Assembly: GCA_964604015.1 (NCBI GenBank)
Contig: CAZRXF010000008.1
Location: 1 to 57,264 of the forward strand
Direction: 5' to 3'
Origin: CANNBR01 sp964604015
Lineage (GTDB): Bacteria > Babelota > Babeliae > Babelales > CAIQNR01
Length of the DNA: 57,264 nucleotides
Part shown: in pieces, positions 25,665-34,525 of the stretch
Numbering within the stretch: the stretch's first letter is position 1
Layout: each line of letters begins with the position of its first letter
The notes under the pieces: generated by a model
The model's database searches: none
Told to the model about the DNA's origin: nothing
Seen by the model: only the letters and a program-made list of their open reading frames with translations
Made by a program: the position numbers and the translations under genes

Positions 25665-26990
25665 ATGATTACCTTATCGAATACGTTAACAGGAAAAAAG
25701 GAGCAGTTCACCCCTCTTAAAAAAGGTGCTGTGAATCTTTACGTGTGTGGTGTCACCCCTTACGATTACGCTCACATTGGTCATGGTCGTGTGTATGTGA
25801 CGTTTGATGTTCTTTTTCGGTTGCTTCAGATGCAGGAAGGCACGGTAACGTATTGCCGTAATTTCACAGATATTGATGATAAGTTGCTGCATCGTGCGCA
25901 AAAAGAGTTAGGAAGCAAGTTCCGTTATCAAGAGGTAGCGCAGAAATACATAGACGCTTACCTTGAAGATGTTGCCCGTCTTGGATGCCTTACTCCCGAC
26001 AGCCAGCCGCGGGTGACCGAAACGATCCCGGGTATCATTCAGTTCATCGAAGGACTTATCACAAAAGGCTATGCGTACGAAGTTGATGGAGACGTTTATT
26101 ACCGCGTATCGCGATTTTCTTCTTACGGAAAACTTTCAAAGCGCAATCTTGAGGACTTACTTGTTGGTGCACGTGTTGAGGTGAATGAAAAAAAAGAAAA
26201 CCCTCTTGATTTTGCCCTGTGGAAGGCTGAAGAGGAAGGCACATTCTGGCAAAGTCCCTGGGGGTGGGGAAGGCCGGGATGGCATATTGAGTGCTCTGCC
26301 ATGGCTGCTGAACATCTTGCACCGCACATCGATATTCATGGTGGTGGCATGGATCTTATTTTCCCCCATCACGAAAATGAAATTGCTCAGTCAGAAGGGT
26401 TGTACGGCGGTACCTTCTCCCAATTTTGGGTACACAATGCCTTTGTGAGAATTAACGAAGAAAAGATGTCCAAGTCGCTTGGGAATTTCTTCACGCTGCG
26501 TGATGTATTTGCTCAATTTGATCCGATGGTTGTTCGTTTTTATTATCTCCAACATCATTATCGATCGCCTCTTGATTTCTCGTTTGATGATTTACAAGCT
26601 GCTGAAAAAGCGTACCGCAAGTTATGCCGAGCATTTGCAGGAGCAATGTGTGCCGCAGATCTTACCGATGAGCACGTGCAAACTTCGCCACTTTTTAAAA
26701 AATTAGTACAATTTGTTTCCGATGATCTTAATACTGTTGGTGCCCTTGGTGTGATCTTTGAAAGTCTTTCTGACATGCAAGAAGAACAGTGTGCGGTGAA
26801 ACTTTTTATCCAGAACATTCTGGGGCTTTCACTCCAGCCGTTGCCAGAAAAGGCGGTAGAGATAACACCAGAGATACAAGCGTTGCTCGATCAACGAGAA
26901 GTAGCTCGCGCTCAAAAAGATTGGGCAACGGCTGATGCGTTACGTGAGCAAATTGCCGACCTTGGGTACAGAGTGCAAGACAAGAAATAA
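25665..26990 (+). CDS. cysS: cysteinyl-tRNA synthetase
   Basis: 441 residues from ATG 25665 (AGGGTG upstream); a longer form from 25569 would add an N-terminus absent from other CysRS. Class I motifs: the zinc ligand Cys and start in LYVCGVTPYDYAHIGHGRV (HIGH variant HIGH retained), GWHIECSAM, DIHGGGMDLIFPHHENEIAQ, and EEKMSKSLGNFF for KMSKS. C-terminal part is helical with the typical QREVARAQKDWATADALR segment. Charges tRNA-Cys. Normal length; no oddities. Confidence 0.97.
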   Translation: MITLSNTLTGKKEQFTPLKKGAVNLYVCGVTPYDYAHIGHGRVYVTFDVLFRLLQMQEGTVTYCRNFTDIDDKLLHRAQKELGSKFRYQEVAQKYIDAYLEDVARLGCLTPDSQPRVTETIPGIIQFIEGLITKGYAYEVDGDVYYRVSRFSSYGKLSKRNLEDLLVGARVEVNEKKENPLDFALWKAEEEGTFWQSPWGWGRPGWHIECSAMAAEHLAPHIDIHGGGMDLIFPHHENEIAQSEGLYGGTFSQFWVHNAFVRINEEKMSKSLGNFFTLRDVFAQFDPMVVRFYYLQHHYRSPLDFSFDDLQAAEKAYRKLCRAFAGAMCAADLTDEHVQTSPLFKKLVQFVSDDLNTVGALGVIFESLSDMQEEQCAVKLFIQNILGLSLQPLPEKAVEITPEIQALLDQREVARAQKDWATADALREQIADLGYRVQDKK

Positions 26991-27023
26991 GTGGATAATC
27001 AAATGTCTTTTTTTGAGGATGGT

Positions 27024-27467
27024 ATGAAGCGAATAGCGTTTCTTTTTATTGGTTTAGGAATTATTGGAAATCTGTGTGCAAGTGATGTACCTCGTTTCCA
27101 ACTGAGGTACAAAGGTGGGGTAGTTCATTTGGGTAAAGTTGATGAAGAGGATTTGTTAGCGAACCTTGATGATTTCCTTCTCAGTATGCCTTGCGTTCCA
27201 AAAAGAGGGCAATCACTAAGGAATTTTGAAAACAATCTTATTCATGAACTTTTTATGACGTTTCCTACGTTTACTTTTGATGGGAGGGCCGGTAGTTCTC
27301 TGCCCCTTCTTTTTAGGAAGGAAGCAGGTAAGCCTGATGTTTACTGGATTGTGAACTGCAAAAATGAGCGCACTATGCGAGGAAGAATTGCGGGAGCTGT
27401 TCTTGCTTTTTGTAGGGTAAGATGGAATGGCGCAGCACGTGAGAGAGACGCGCAGAAGCGTCTGTAA
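27024..27467 (+). CDS. small exported protein, tandem paralogue 1
   Basis: 147 residues from ATG 27024 (GAGGATGG upstream); a GTG at 26991 would give a longer form. Signal peptide MKRIAFLFIGLGIIGNLCAS. Core motifs YKGGVVHLGKVDEEDLLANL, DFLLSMP, HELFMTFPTF and GKPDVYWI are shared with the next gene. Family unknown. It follows cysS by 33 bases on the same strand and could be transcribed with it. Confidence 0.75.
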   Translation: MKRIAFLFIGLGIIGNLCASDVPRFQLRYKGGVVHLGKVDEEDLLANLDDFLLSMPCVPKRGQSLRNFENNLIHELFMTFPTFTFDGRAGSSLPLLFRKEAGKPDVYWIVNCKNERTMRGRIAGAVLAFCRVRWNGAARERDAQKRL

Positions 27468-27527
27468 AGATACCGAATAGATTTTATAAAACAGTGTAGG
27501 TAGTCAGAAGTTTTTTTTAAGGATTAT

Positions 27528-28004
27528 ATGAAACGGTTAGTTTTACTTTTAGTTAGTTTGGGAGTTGCAGGAAGTCTATGTGCTAGTGGGCAACTTGCTT
27601 ATGACGAGTTTGATGATAGCTCTCTCTTTCCGTTGCAGTACCAGGGTGGTGTGACACATCTGGGGAAAGTTGACGAGGGCATGCTGCTGGCGGATCTCAA
27701 TGACTTTCTTTATAGTATGCCTTTTTGTCCGGCTCCTGGGCAGACAAAAAGAGAGTTTGAAAATTTTTTTGTTCACGAGCTTTTTGTAGCGTTTCCGACC
27801 TTTATTTTACGTGAACGTGATACGACTTCTCTTATAGGGATGTTTAGAACGGGTATGGGTAAGCCGGATGTTCGCTGGATTGAATTACGTATGGGTGGGT
27901 CAAATCTATCTGGGTGTATCGCAAGACTGATCATGGATCATTGCGAGGCAAGATGGAATGTAAGTTTTGCCTATGTAGGACAGTGGGAATGCGTGCAGGG
28001 CTAA
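27528..28004 (+). CDS. small exported protein, tandem paralogue 2
   Basis: 158 residues, AAGGA upstream, signal peptide MKRLVLLLVSLGVAGSLCAS. Aligns along its length with the product of 27024-27467 (YQGGVTHLGKVDE, NDFLYSMP, HELFVAFPTF, GKPDVRWI). It carries several Cys in the C-terminal part (SGCIARLIMDHCEARW) that could form a disulfide outside the cytoplasm. Function unknown. Ends before a strong terminator. Confidence 0.75.
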   Translation: MKRLVLLLVSLGVAGSLCASGQLAYDEFDDSSLFPLQYQGGVTHLGKVDEGMLLADLNDFLYSMPFCPAPGQTKREFENFFVHELFVAFPTFILRERDTTSLIGMFRTGMGKPDVRWIELRMGGSNLSGCIARLIMDHCEARWNVSFAYVGQWECVQG

Positions 28005-28073
28005 ATCGTCTGTGAAGGTAATGAACATTCTCGAGTGGTAGGGACAACAACTTATCCCACATAATAAAAAGTC

Positions 28074-28107
28074 TGGGCATCTAAAAAGATGCCCATTTTT
28101 ATTATTT
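28074..28107. terminator. bidirectional intrinsic terminator
   Basis: TGGGCATCT (28074-28082) and AGATGCCCA (28087-28095), loop AAAA, followed by TTTTTATTATTT; A-rich on the other side, so it can also serve the convergent gene ending at 28102. Confidence 0.88.
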
Positions 28108-28644
28108 CTGTGTTCCTAGTGGTGGAGTGGTATTGTGAGCGAGCGATACCGTTTTTTTGGCAGCTACTTGTTCGTGTTTTTTTACTAATGCGGCCAGTTG
28201 TTCTTTTGTTTGAGAGCCTTTTATCGTTTCAACGAATGCCCCATCCTTAAAAACTAAAAACGAGGGTATCGATTCAATGTCAGCAACGTGGTACTCCAGT
28301 TTGAGTTGTTTCAGTAACGATGCCTGATCACGAAAATGTTTCCCCAGATCAAGATATGCGTACGAGGCGGCGTCTTTTGCTGTTGCATAACTTTCTTTAA
28401 AAACGGGAGCCATGAGGGTGCACCAGCGACACCATTCAGCCCCAACCATAATGACAGTTAACTTGCCTGCAAGCATATCTTTCAGGTTAGCGGCTGTCAG
28501 GGTGATTGGCTCTTGGGTGGGCGGTACGTTCTTGGCTAACGCTCGTTTACGAGAAACCCTTTGTTTTTTGACTGGCTCTTTTGCTGTTGTTCCTTCTAGG
28601 TAGAACCCTACCGCAAGAAGGGAGATAAGAAGCTGATTCTTCAC
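28102..28644 (-). CDS. exported thioredoxin-fold protein (WCRWC)
   Basis: 180 residues, GTG start at 28644 with AAAGGAG ahead. Signal peptide MKNQLLISLLAVGFYLEGTTA, a basic linker, then a thioredoxin domain with active site AEWCRWC and the cis-Pro in SIPSFLVF. The CRWC pair differs from thioredoxin's CGPC, so its redox potential and partners probably differ. Likely a periplasmic disulfide reductase or isomerase, or a protein of the DsbD/thiol relay; inferred. A cytoplasmic thioredoxin gene lies 45 bases upstream on the same strand. Confidence 0.82.
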   Translation of the reverse strand: MKNQLLISLLAVGFYLEGTTAKEPVKKQRVSRKRALAKNVPPTQEPITLTAANLKDMLAGKLTVIMVGAEWCRWCTLMAPVFKESYATAKDAASYAYLDLGKHFRDQASLLKQLKLEYHVADIESIPSFLVFKDGAFVETIKGSQTKEQLAALVKKHEQVAAKKTVSLAHNTTPPLGTQK

Positions 28645-28689
28645 CTACTTCTCCTTTGTATGAGCGTGGAGTACAAAAGTTCTGCGATA

Positions 28690-29031
28690 TTAATGAACGC
28701 GTGGGTTAGAAAGACCAATAAAGTCTTCAATTTTTGCGCGCAGATCATCTTTGCTCATGTAGCCGGTTTCTTTGTGTTTGATTTCATTATTCTTAATGAA
28801 AACAAAGGTAGGAACCGAGGTAACGCCATATTGGATGGAAAGTTCACGAGCTTCATCAACGTTCAATTTTGCAAATTTGCACTTATCGCCCAGTTCCTTT
28901 TCCAGCTGGTCAAAGATAGGGTTCATTTGTTGGCAAGGTCCGCACCAGGTTGCATAGACATCAATAACAACAGGAAGTTTTGAGTTGTTTATTTCTTCAG
29001 ACACGTTTTCTTTGGTGATTATGGTGGCCAT
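28690..29031 (-). CDS. trxA: thioredoxin
   Basis: 113 residues. Classical thioredoxin: active site ATWCGPCQQMNP, cis-Pro in VTSVPTFVF, and a helix-ending DLRAKIEDFI. Cytoplasmic disulfide reductase that keeps enzymes such as ribonucleotide reductase reduced. Start at 29031 with a modest AAGAGA site. Precedes the exported WCRWC protein, which suggests linked thiol functions. Confidence 0.95.
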   Translation of the reverse strand: MATIITKENVSEEINNSKLPVVIDVYATWCGPCQQMNPIFDQLEKELGDKCKFAKLNVDEARELSIQYGVTSVPTFVFIKNNEIKHKETGYMSKDDLRAKIEDFIGLSNPRVH

Positions 29032-29131
29032 AACAATCTCTTTCTTTTCTAGATTTTCACAGTGTTCTGAGGCTTTAAGATAGCTGATGTCCTAAAAAAG
29101 GGAAGCATCGTCTCCAGAGATCATGCATGCT

Positions 29132-29827
29132 TTAAAGCGTAACTCTCAGTCCGAAAGCATTTTTCACATAGGAAAGAAGGCGTTTAGTTTTTGAAGTACG
29201 CGCTTGTGCTGCTTGAACAGGTTTTGAATCCTTCTTTTCTTTTGTTGGAGCAGGTTGTTGTTTGTACCCTTCAACTTCAATCGAATGTACCGCACGTAAT
29301 TTTATTTCTTTTTCAATAGGCCCAGCTGGATTTACTTGGTCAAAAAAGAGCCGTTTGTCTGCTTCAATCATGTAACTGTTTTTTGTTTTTTCTTTGTCGT
29401 TTGAGTAGACATCGATAACGATATAATCGCGGCTCCCAAATCGGCGGGGACTTTGATGTGGGTCTATCGTGATTTTGTTTATTTCTGAAAGATCGAGACG
29501 CGTGATGTTGTCAGCAGGATCATAGGGCCGTGCAACTACTGATTTTTCATCTGCCTTTGCAGAGATTGTTTTCTCTTTTTCTTCTTCTGATTTTACCGCA
29601 GTTTGTTTTTCTTCAAGTGGAGGCTGCTGGTAGGCAGGGATTGCTTTGTAGAGTCGATCTACCGTTATGTTTTCCGCCTTAAAACTTTCTCGCAGGTCGG
29701 TTACCTTTCCATGGAAATTGACGGCAGGTTTTGCGCCTCCGCTTACAGTACTGTCTTGAGAGCTAAAATGAGGTAACAGGAAAAGTGCGAATGCTGCGTA
29801 GGAAAGACGGCGGACAGTGGTTTTCAT
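29132..29827 (-). CDS. exported protein of unknown function
   Basis: 231 residues from ATG 29827, with AAGGAG ahead. Signal peptide (RRLSYAAFALFLLPHFSS). A variable Lys/Glu-rich region is followed by a more ordered part (ITRLDLSEINKITIDPHQSP, then SRDYIVIDVYSND and MIEADKRLFFDQ) that looks like a beta-rich domain, and a Lys-rich linker before the C-terminal SYVKNAFGLRVTL. No family recognised. Upstream of trxA on the same strand, with a 100-base gap. Confidence 0.7.
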   Translation of the reverse strand: MKTTVRRLSYAAFALFLLPHFSSQDSTVSGGAKPAVNFHGKVTDLRESFKAENITVDRLYKAIPAYQQPPLEEKQTAVKSEEEKEKTISAKADEKSVVARPYDPADNITRLDLSEINKITIDPHQSPRRFGSRDYIVIDVYSNDKEKTKNSYMIEADKRLFFDQVNPAGPIEKEIKLRAVHSIEVEGYKQQPAPTKEKKDSKPVQAAQARTSKTKRLLSYVKNAFGLRVTL

Positions 29828-29880
29828 GTGAGGGCTCCTTATCAATGTAATGAGGCGCGAGCGTGCGGTTACTATGCTAA

Positions 29881-29911
29881 ACGGTATGAATATTCATGTG
29901 TACTATACCGT
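29881..29911. promoter_or_regulatory. inverted repeat in a divergent promoter region
   Basis: ACGGTAT (29881-29887) and ATACCGT (29905-29911) with a palindromic GAATATTC just inside the left arm. It lies between divergent genes (29827 minus, 30094 plus) and could be an operator; no T-run supports a terminator. Confidence 0.35.
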
Positions 29912-30093
29912 CTTCGAGGGGCGCAAGCTTTCTTTTGCTGGTTGAGAGGGTTTCAAATGGGTAAGAATAAGCTGACAGACAGAGGTGTTTTTAAGCTTAG
30001 ATAAGCTTCTAGTGCCACTTGCGGCTCTTGTCACAAGCAGGTACACTTAAAGGTGTTTAAATATGTAATTGTTACTAAGAGAAAGGGTCTTGT

Positions 30094-30786
30094 ATGTGGG
30101 AACAAAATTCTTACACCATGCCTGGTTCAGCTCGCGAGTTCATGTATAAAGTTTACGGATGGATGTCAGCAGCGCTTGCTGTTACAGCTGCAGTTGCTTA
30201 CTACGTTGCTACAACGCCAGCGATCTATACGCAGATCTTCCACTCACCAGTACTTTTGATCGGGATCATGATTGCACAGGTGGGGTTAGTGATTTTTTTG
30301 GGATGGAAGATTGCCTCTCTCTCCTATGCTGAGGCGGTAGTTGCCTTTATGGCCTATGCAGTTTTGGTAGGGATTACGACGTCTTCTGTGTTGCTTGTGT
30401 ACACCATGAGTTCTGTGTACCTCGCATTTGCTATAACAGCCGGTCTTTTTGCTTCCATGGCATTGTATGGGTACTACACGAACGCTGATTTAAGCAGCAT
30501 GGGTAGTTTCTTAGTGATGGGGTTGTGGGGGATTGTACTTGCGATGCTCATAAATATGTGGTTCAGAAGTCCGATTGCTAGTTATTACATCAGTTTGATT
30601 GCAGTTGGCCTTTTCACTTTGTTGACCGCGTATGACGTTCAACGAATTAAGCGAATGGGTGAATCGTTGATGTTGAGCCCTGAACAACGTGGCAGCATTG
30701 CGATTTATGGGGCGTTGACGCTTTACCTTGATTTCATCAACCTGTTCATGAGTTTGGTGCAGATCCTTGGTAAAAGGAAGGACTAG
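30094..30786 (+). CDS. Bax inhibitor-1 family membrane protein
   Basis: 230 residues, AAAGGG site. Seven hydrophobic segments. The family's start (REFMYKVYGWMSAALAVTA) and C-terminal Asp pair, in LLTAYDVQRIK and LTLYLDFINLF, are both present; the two Asp form the pH-sensing pair in the BsYetJ structure. Bacterial members (YetJ, YbhL, YccA) conduct Ca2+ or interact with membrane proteases. Single gene with its own terminator. Confidence 0.93.
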   Translation: MWEQNSYTMPGSAREFMYKVYGWMSAALAVTAAVAYYVATTPAIYTQIFHSPVLLIGIMIAQVGLVIFLGWKIASLSYAEAVVAFMAYAVLVGITTSSVLLVYTMSSVYLAFAITAGLFASMALYGYYTNADLSSMGSFLVMGLWGIVLAMLINMWFRSPIASYYISLIAVGLFTLLTAYDVQRIKRMGESLMLSPEQRGSIAIYGALTLYLDFINLFMSLVQILGKRKD

Positions 30787-30808
30787 ATCAGTTCTTTAGA
30801 AAATAAAT

Positions 30809-30845
30809 AAAGCGGTCTTCTGTGTGCTGACCGCTTTTTATTTTT
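30809..30845 (+). terminator. intrinsic terminator after the BI-1 family gene
   Basis: AAAGCGGTC (30809-30817) and GACCGCTTT (30829-30837) with an 11-base loop, followed by a long T-rich tract. Confidence 0.9.
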
Positions 30846-30932
30846 TGTGAAAAATGTGTGTGGGTGGGGGAAAAGTTTACGGTACGCCTTTTTGCCGTAT
30901 TGATAGGAAAAGGCGTTAACATAGGTATTTGC

Positions 30933-32819
30933 ATGATACAGATAAAAGATATTTGCCTTGATTTCGGTTCACAAAAAGTGTTTGACCACCTTTCGATGAA
31001 CGTAAATCCTGATCAACGGATTGGGCTTGTTGGTCGCAATGGGATGGGGAAATCAACGTTATTGAAAGCCATTGATCGCGTGCAGCATCTTGATAGCGGC
31101 AGTATTGTTATCACGAACAAAATGCGTGTTGCGTATATGCCCCAAGAGATGGTGCTTGCCAGTACCAAGTCAATTGTGGAAGAAGCGTTGAGCTCTTATA
31201 AAGATGTGGGGGCGTTGCGTGAACGAGCGCATCAGCTTGAAGCGCTTTTGGAAAATAAAGACGCAACGGTCATTGAAGAATATGCAGAAGTGAGTCAGCG
31301 ACTTGCTGAGCTCAACGTTGAGTACGCGATTGTAGAAACCAAAAAGATGCTTGTCGGTCTTGGATTCAAAATGGCGCAGCTTGATGATCCAGTTAGTACC
31401 CTCAGCGTTGGTTGGCAGATGCGTGTGGTTCTTGCAAAATTGCTTTTACAAAAAGCTGATTTTTACCTCTTTGACGAACCTACCAACCACTTGGATATCG
31501 TTGCTAAAGACTGGTTTTTAGAATTTTTAAAAGAGACAGATTTCGGGTTTATGTTGGTGTGCCACGACAGGTATTTCCTTGATGAACTTTGTAACGTCAT
31601 TCTTGAACTTGATCGCGGTACGGGGACTATCTATTACGGTAATTACACCGAATACGAAGAAGAAAAAGAAGCTCGTTTGCAAGTGCTTATGCAACAGGCA
31701 AGCCTGCAGCAGAAAGATATTGAACGTAAAAAGAAGCTGATCGAGCAATTCAAAGCTAAAGCAAGCAAAGCCAAAATGGCCCAAAGCATGCAGAAAATGT
31801 TGGATAAGGAAGAAATTATTCAGCTTCCACCAGATGCGCGCACGGTGCGGTTTACGTTCCCTCCTACAACAAGGCCAGGACGTATTGTTTTAGAAGTGAA
31901 AGATCTTGCCTTTAGTTTTGATAATAAAAAGATTTTTGATCACGTGAGTTTCCAAATTGAACGTGGTGACAAGGTTGCCTTAGTTGCTCCCAACGGGATG
32001 GGTAAAACAACACTCTTTAACGTTTTGTGTGGAAAATACAAAGCACAGCATGGCCATATCGAATTTGGGTATAACGTAAAACATACTATCTTTGAGCAAG
32101 ATCAAAATCGTGTTTTAAGTCCAAATAAAACAGTTGCTGAAGAAGTGTTGGATAATTGTACCAAGTCAGAGCAAGAAGTCCGGTCATTTTTGGGTGCCTT
32201 CTTATTTGGTAAGGACGAAATCAAAAAGAAAACCAAGGTACTCAGTGGTGGTGAAAAAAATCGCTTGAGTATGGTTAAAGTGATGTTACAAGACGCTAAC
32301 TTTTTGATGCTCGATGAACCGACTAACCACTTGGATATTTCTTCAAAAGAGATTCTTTTAAAAGCGCTTAAGCAGTACGACGGTACCATTCTTTTTGTAT
32401 CTCACGATCATGAGTTTATTAATAAGCTTGCCAATCGAGTTATCGAATTGACCCCTCAAGGTGTGCATAGCTATCACGGTAACTACGATCTATTTTTGCA
32501 GCAAAAGCATGATGCCGAAAATCTCAGAGAGAAAAAATCAGCTAACAGTGATGCTGCTGATGATGCAGAAAAAGGTTCTTCTGATAAAGAAGGTCGTAAA
32601 GCCCAGTTTGCTCTCAAAAAAGATCAGCAGCGTCTAGAATCGAAAATCGAGAAGCTAGAAAAAGAGATCAAGCGACTACAGTATTCGTTTGCCGATATTG
32701 AGTACGGGACTCCTGAATTCGATGAAACTGATAAAGCGCTTGATAAAGCAAAGGCTGATCTTGAGGCTACACAAAAGGAATGGGAAATGTTGGTTCAGAA
32801 GTTTGAGGATGGGCAGTAG
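30933..32819 (+). CDS. ABC-F family ATPase (translation factor type)
   Basis: 628 residues from ATG 30933. Two ABC domains without membrane segments: Walker A GRNGMGKST and APNGMGKTT, signatures LSVGWQMR (Gly replaced by Val) and LSGGEKNR, Walker B LFDEPTNHLD and MLDEPTNHLD. The inter-domain linker is long and charged (ERKKKLIEQFKAKASKAKMA), matching the P-site tRNA interaction motif region. A C-terminal coiled coil (QQRLESKIEKLEKEIKRLQ) resembles Uup/YheS. ABC-F proteins act on the ribosome (rescue of stalls or antibiotic protection). Subfamily not decided. Converges with 25 bases overlap on the next gene. Confidence 0.92.
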   Translation: MIQIKDICLDFGSQKVFDHLSMNVNPDQRIGLVGRNGMGKSTLLKAIDRVQHLDSGSIVITNKMRVAYMPQEMVLASTKSIVEEALSSYKDVGALRERAHQLEALLENKDATVIEEYAEVSQRLAELNVEYAIVETKKMLVGLGFKMAQLDDPVSTLSVGWQMRVVLAKLLLQKADFYLFDEPTNHLDIVAKDWFLEFLKETDFGFMLVCHDRYFLDELCNVILELDRGTGTIYYGNYTEYEEEKEARLQVLMQQASLQQKDIERKKKLIEQFKAKASKAKMAQSMQKMLDKEEIIQLPPDARTVRFTFPPTTRPGRIVLEVKDLAFSFDNKKIFDHVSFQIERGDKVALVAPNGMGKTTLFNVLCGKYKAQHGHIEFGYNVKHTIFEQDQNRVLSPNKTVAEEVLDNCTKSEQEVRSFLGAFLFGKDEIKKKTKVLSGGEKNRLSMVKVMLQDANFLMLDEPTNHLDISSKEILLKALKQYDGTILFVSHDHEFINKLANRVIELTPQGVHSYHGNYDLFLQQKHDAENLREKKSANSDAADDAEKGSSDKEGRKAQFALKKDQQRLESKIEKLEKEIKRLQYSFADIEYGTPEFDETDKALDKAKADLEATQKEWEMLVQKFEDGQ

Positions 32820-33724
32820 ATCTTTTGCATCGGAGTCATTTCTCCGTCAGAGCGAAGGAAGAAAAGACCCCTCTTTTCAGCGGTCATAAGTTCTCGCAGT
32901 TCAGCGGCAGCAGCATGGGCGGACTCTAAACGGTCTTTGGTGAGGGGGTATTTAAAGCCTCCGTACTGACCCTGGAGAAGATCCGCTTTAAAACATTCTT
33001 CAAGAGCATCAAGCAATTCGGGTCTACGTTCCTTAAATGCAATTGTTGCGACGTGAGAATCAGCACGGCGTTCAAGGTATTTGGAAAGATCTACCTCATT
33101 AATTTTTGATCTAATATTAAAATAGGCATCTAAAAAATTCATAAAGTAGGACACAGCAGATTTTCGGTAATCATCATGAGCATTAAGGAGTCCAAAAATT
33201 TGTTGTATATCTCCATGATGTTCTAAAACATGCAGCAGTTCATGGCAAAGAATTGCTTCATAATGGATAGGTTGCATCCAAGGTTGTATTTGTTGGCGAT
33301 CAATCGTGAGTAAAACTTTACCGCCTTCTGGGGTGACCATTATGAAATGATTAGTTTCTTTAAATTCAACAGCCACTTTGATGCCGCCGTACTTTGCAAA
33401 AAAATCTTTACAAAAAAGCGCAAGAGGATCATTTACATTTACTTTCTCTGCAGCTTGAATGCGTGCGAGCATTTTTTGAGTATAGTCATTCGTTTGTTTC
33501 TTAAAATTAGTAACAGTTTTGTAGCTATCCCAGGCAAGTGCACTAAGGCCTATGGTGCCCACGGTTTTCTTAGGATTTTTGGCTGTCCACTGAGCTCCCA
33601 TTTTTGCACCTTGCCAGGCGGCAGTACCGGCCAGTTTAAGATAGCGCAAAGCTTGTGTTGAAGCGCATTGAGCTTGTGGTGATAGGAGCGATAAGCTTAC
33701 AAGAAGTGATAGTAACCTTTTCAT
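32795..33724 (-). CDS. exported HExxH metalloprotease, M48-like
   Basis: 309 residues from ATG 33724, with GGAGAG 5 bases ahead. Signal peptide MKRLLSLLVSLSLLSPQAQC. The zinc motif is HELLH in AILCHELLHVLEHHGD, and the third ligand is probably the Glu in YLERRADSHVA, the same ExxAD spacing as M48. Weaker overall similarity to M48 than the protease at 7366. Location implies a periplasmic or secreted protease. The 3' end overlaps that of the ABC-F gene. A palindrome (TTCTAATAGAA) shared with the GNAT operon lies just upstream. Confidence 0.8.
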   Translation of the reverse strand: MKRLLSLLVSLSLLSPQAQCASTQALRYLKLAGTAAWQGAKMGAQWTAKNPKKTVGTIGLSALAWDSYKTVTNFKKQTNDYTQKMLARIQAAEKVNVNDPLALFCKDFFAKYGGIKVAVEFKETNHFIMVTPEGGKVLLTIDRQQIQPWMQPIHYEAILCHELLHVLEHHGDIQQIFGLLNAHDDYRKSAVSYFMNFLDAYFNIRSKINEVDLSKYLERRADSHVATIAFKERRPELLDALEECFKADLLQGQYGGFKYPLTKDRLESAHAAAAELRELMTAEKRGLFFLRSDGEMTPMQKIYCPSSNF

Positions 33725-33746
33725 ATAACTCTCCAATTTTTATATT

Positions 33747-33757
33747 TTCTAATAGAA
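33747..33757. promoter_or_regulatory. 11-bp palindrome TTCTAATAGAA, copy 1
   Basis: TTCTA-N-TAGAA, followed on the minus strand by AATATAA. The same 11 bases occur at 48579-48589 upstream of the GNAT operon, there followed by TATAAT. Lies 23 bases upstream of the protease start. Possible operator or extended promoter element. Confidence 0.35.
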
Positions 33758-33839
33758 TATATGATTCTGTAAATAAAGCAACCGATAAGAAGGTTATTTT
33801 GCCGATTTTTAGGGGATATAAGCTTATGGAAAAGAGATT

Positions 33840-34490
33840 TTATGAGGAGGGGGTGTGCCTTTTTATTTTTCCTCCGCGGTGCGTGTCGCTGCCATGCCAC
33901 AGTAAAAGGGAAAGTGCTTGATGTGCAAATATGGGGTTTGTTTGGGCTGTCTTGCAGGCATCATCAAGTGCAGCACTGGTAATAATGCGAGAAGGAATAA
34001 TCCCTGCTTTGCATGCGGTGCGTAGATTAGTGATGTTGCCAGCAGCAAGCAATCGGTTAAGGTCAAGCTTTTGACAGAGTCGTTTGTTGTGTTTCTTGGT
34101 CTTGGCAACATATGCAATACCTTGACTTGCTAAAAAAGTAACAGCTCGTTCATCTGCCCGTTCGAAACTCTCTGAATAGATTGATCGCGTTCGCGGAAGG
34201 AAAAGATGAGGTCGTGCTCCAAGGGTGAGGAGAACCTTCGCTGTTTGAGGGTTGTGCTGCAACGCAATAGAAAAGGGAGTTCTACCAGTTCCTGGTTCTT
34301 GGAAGTTCGGATTAATTTTTTCTTGTCCTGCGAGAAGCCTGAGGTGTTCTGCATCGCCTTGTTTGCAGGCCTGAAGTATTGCTAGTTCGCCCATGGTAGG
34401 ACCGTCATCCACCGCATGCTGTGCAGCAGTGCAGAATTGGATCAACGAAAGGCCTGTAAAGAAAATGGTGTGAAAAAACAGACGGCGCAT
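33840..34490 (-). CDS. exported ankyrin-repeat protein
   Basis: 216 residues; AGGGGAGA site; signal peptide (FFHTIFFTGLSLIQFCTAAQ). Ankyrin features: GELAILQACKQGDAEHLRLL, a NPNFQEPGTGRTPFSIAL turn (G-x-T-P-L/F), and KVLLTLGARPHLF; the C-terminal half has further degenerate repeats ending SLLLWHGSD. Ankyrin repeats bind protein partners, and an exported form could act on host proteins. The gene is 35 bases downstream of the AGCS transporter stop on the same strand. Confidence 0.8.
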   Translation of the reverse strand: MRRLFFHTIFFTGLSLIQFCTAAQHAVDDGPTMGELAILQACKQGDAEHLRLLAGQEKINPNFQEPGTGRTPFSIALQHNPQTAKVLLTLGARPHLFLPRTRSIYSESFERADERAVTFLASQGIAYVAKTKKHNKRLCQKLDLNRLLAAGNITNLRTACKAGIIPSRIITSAALDDACKTAQTNPIFAHQALSLLLWHGSDTHRGGKIKRHTPSS

Positions 34491-34525
34491 AACAGATTCT
34501 CCCCTAAAATAGTGTGGTATGTGAG

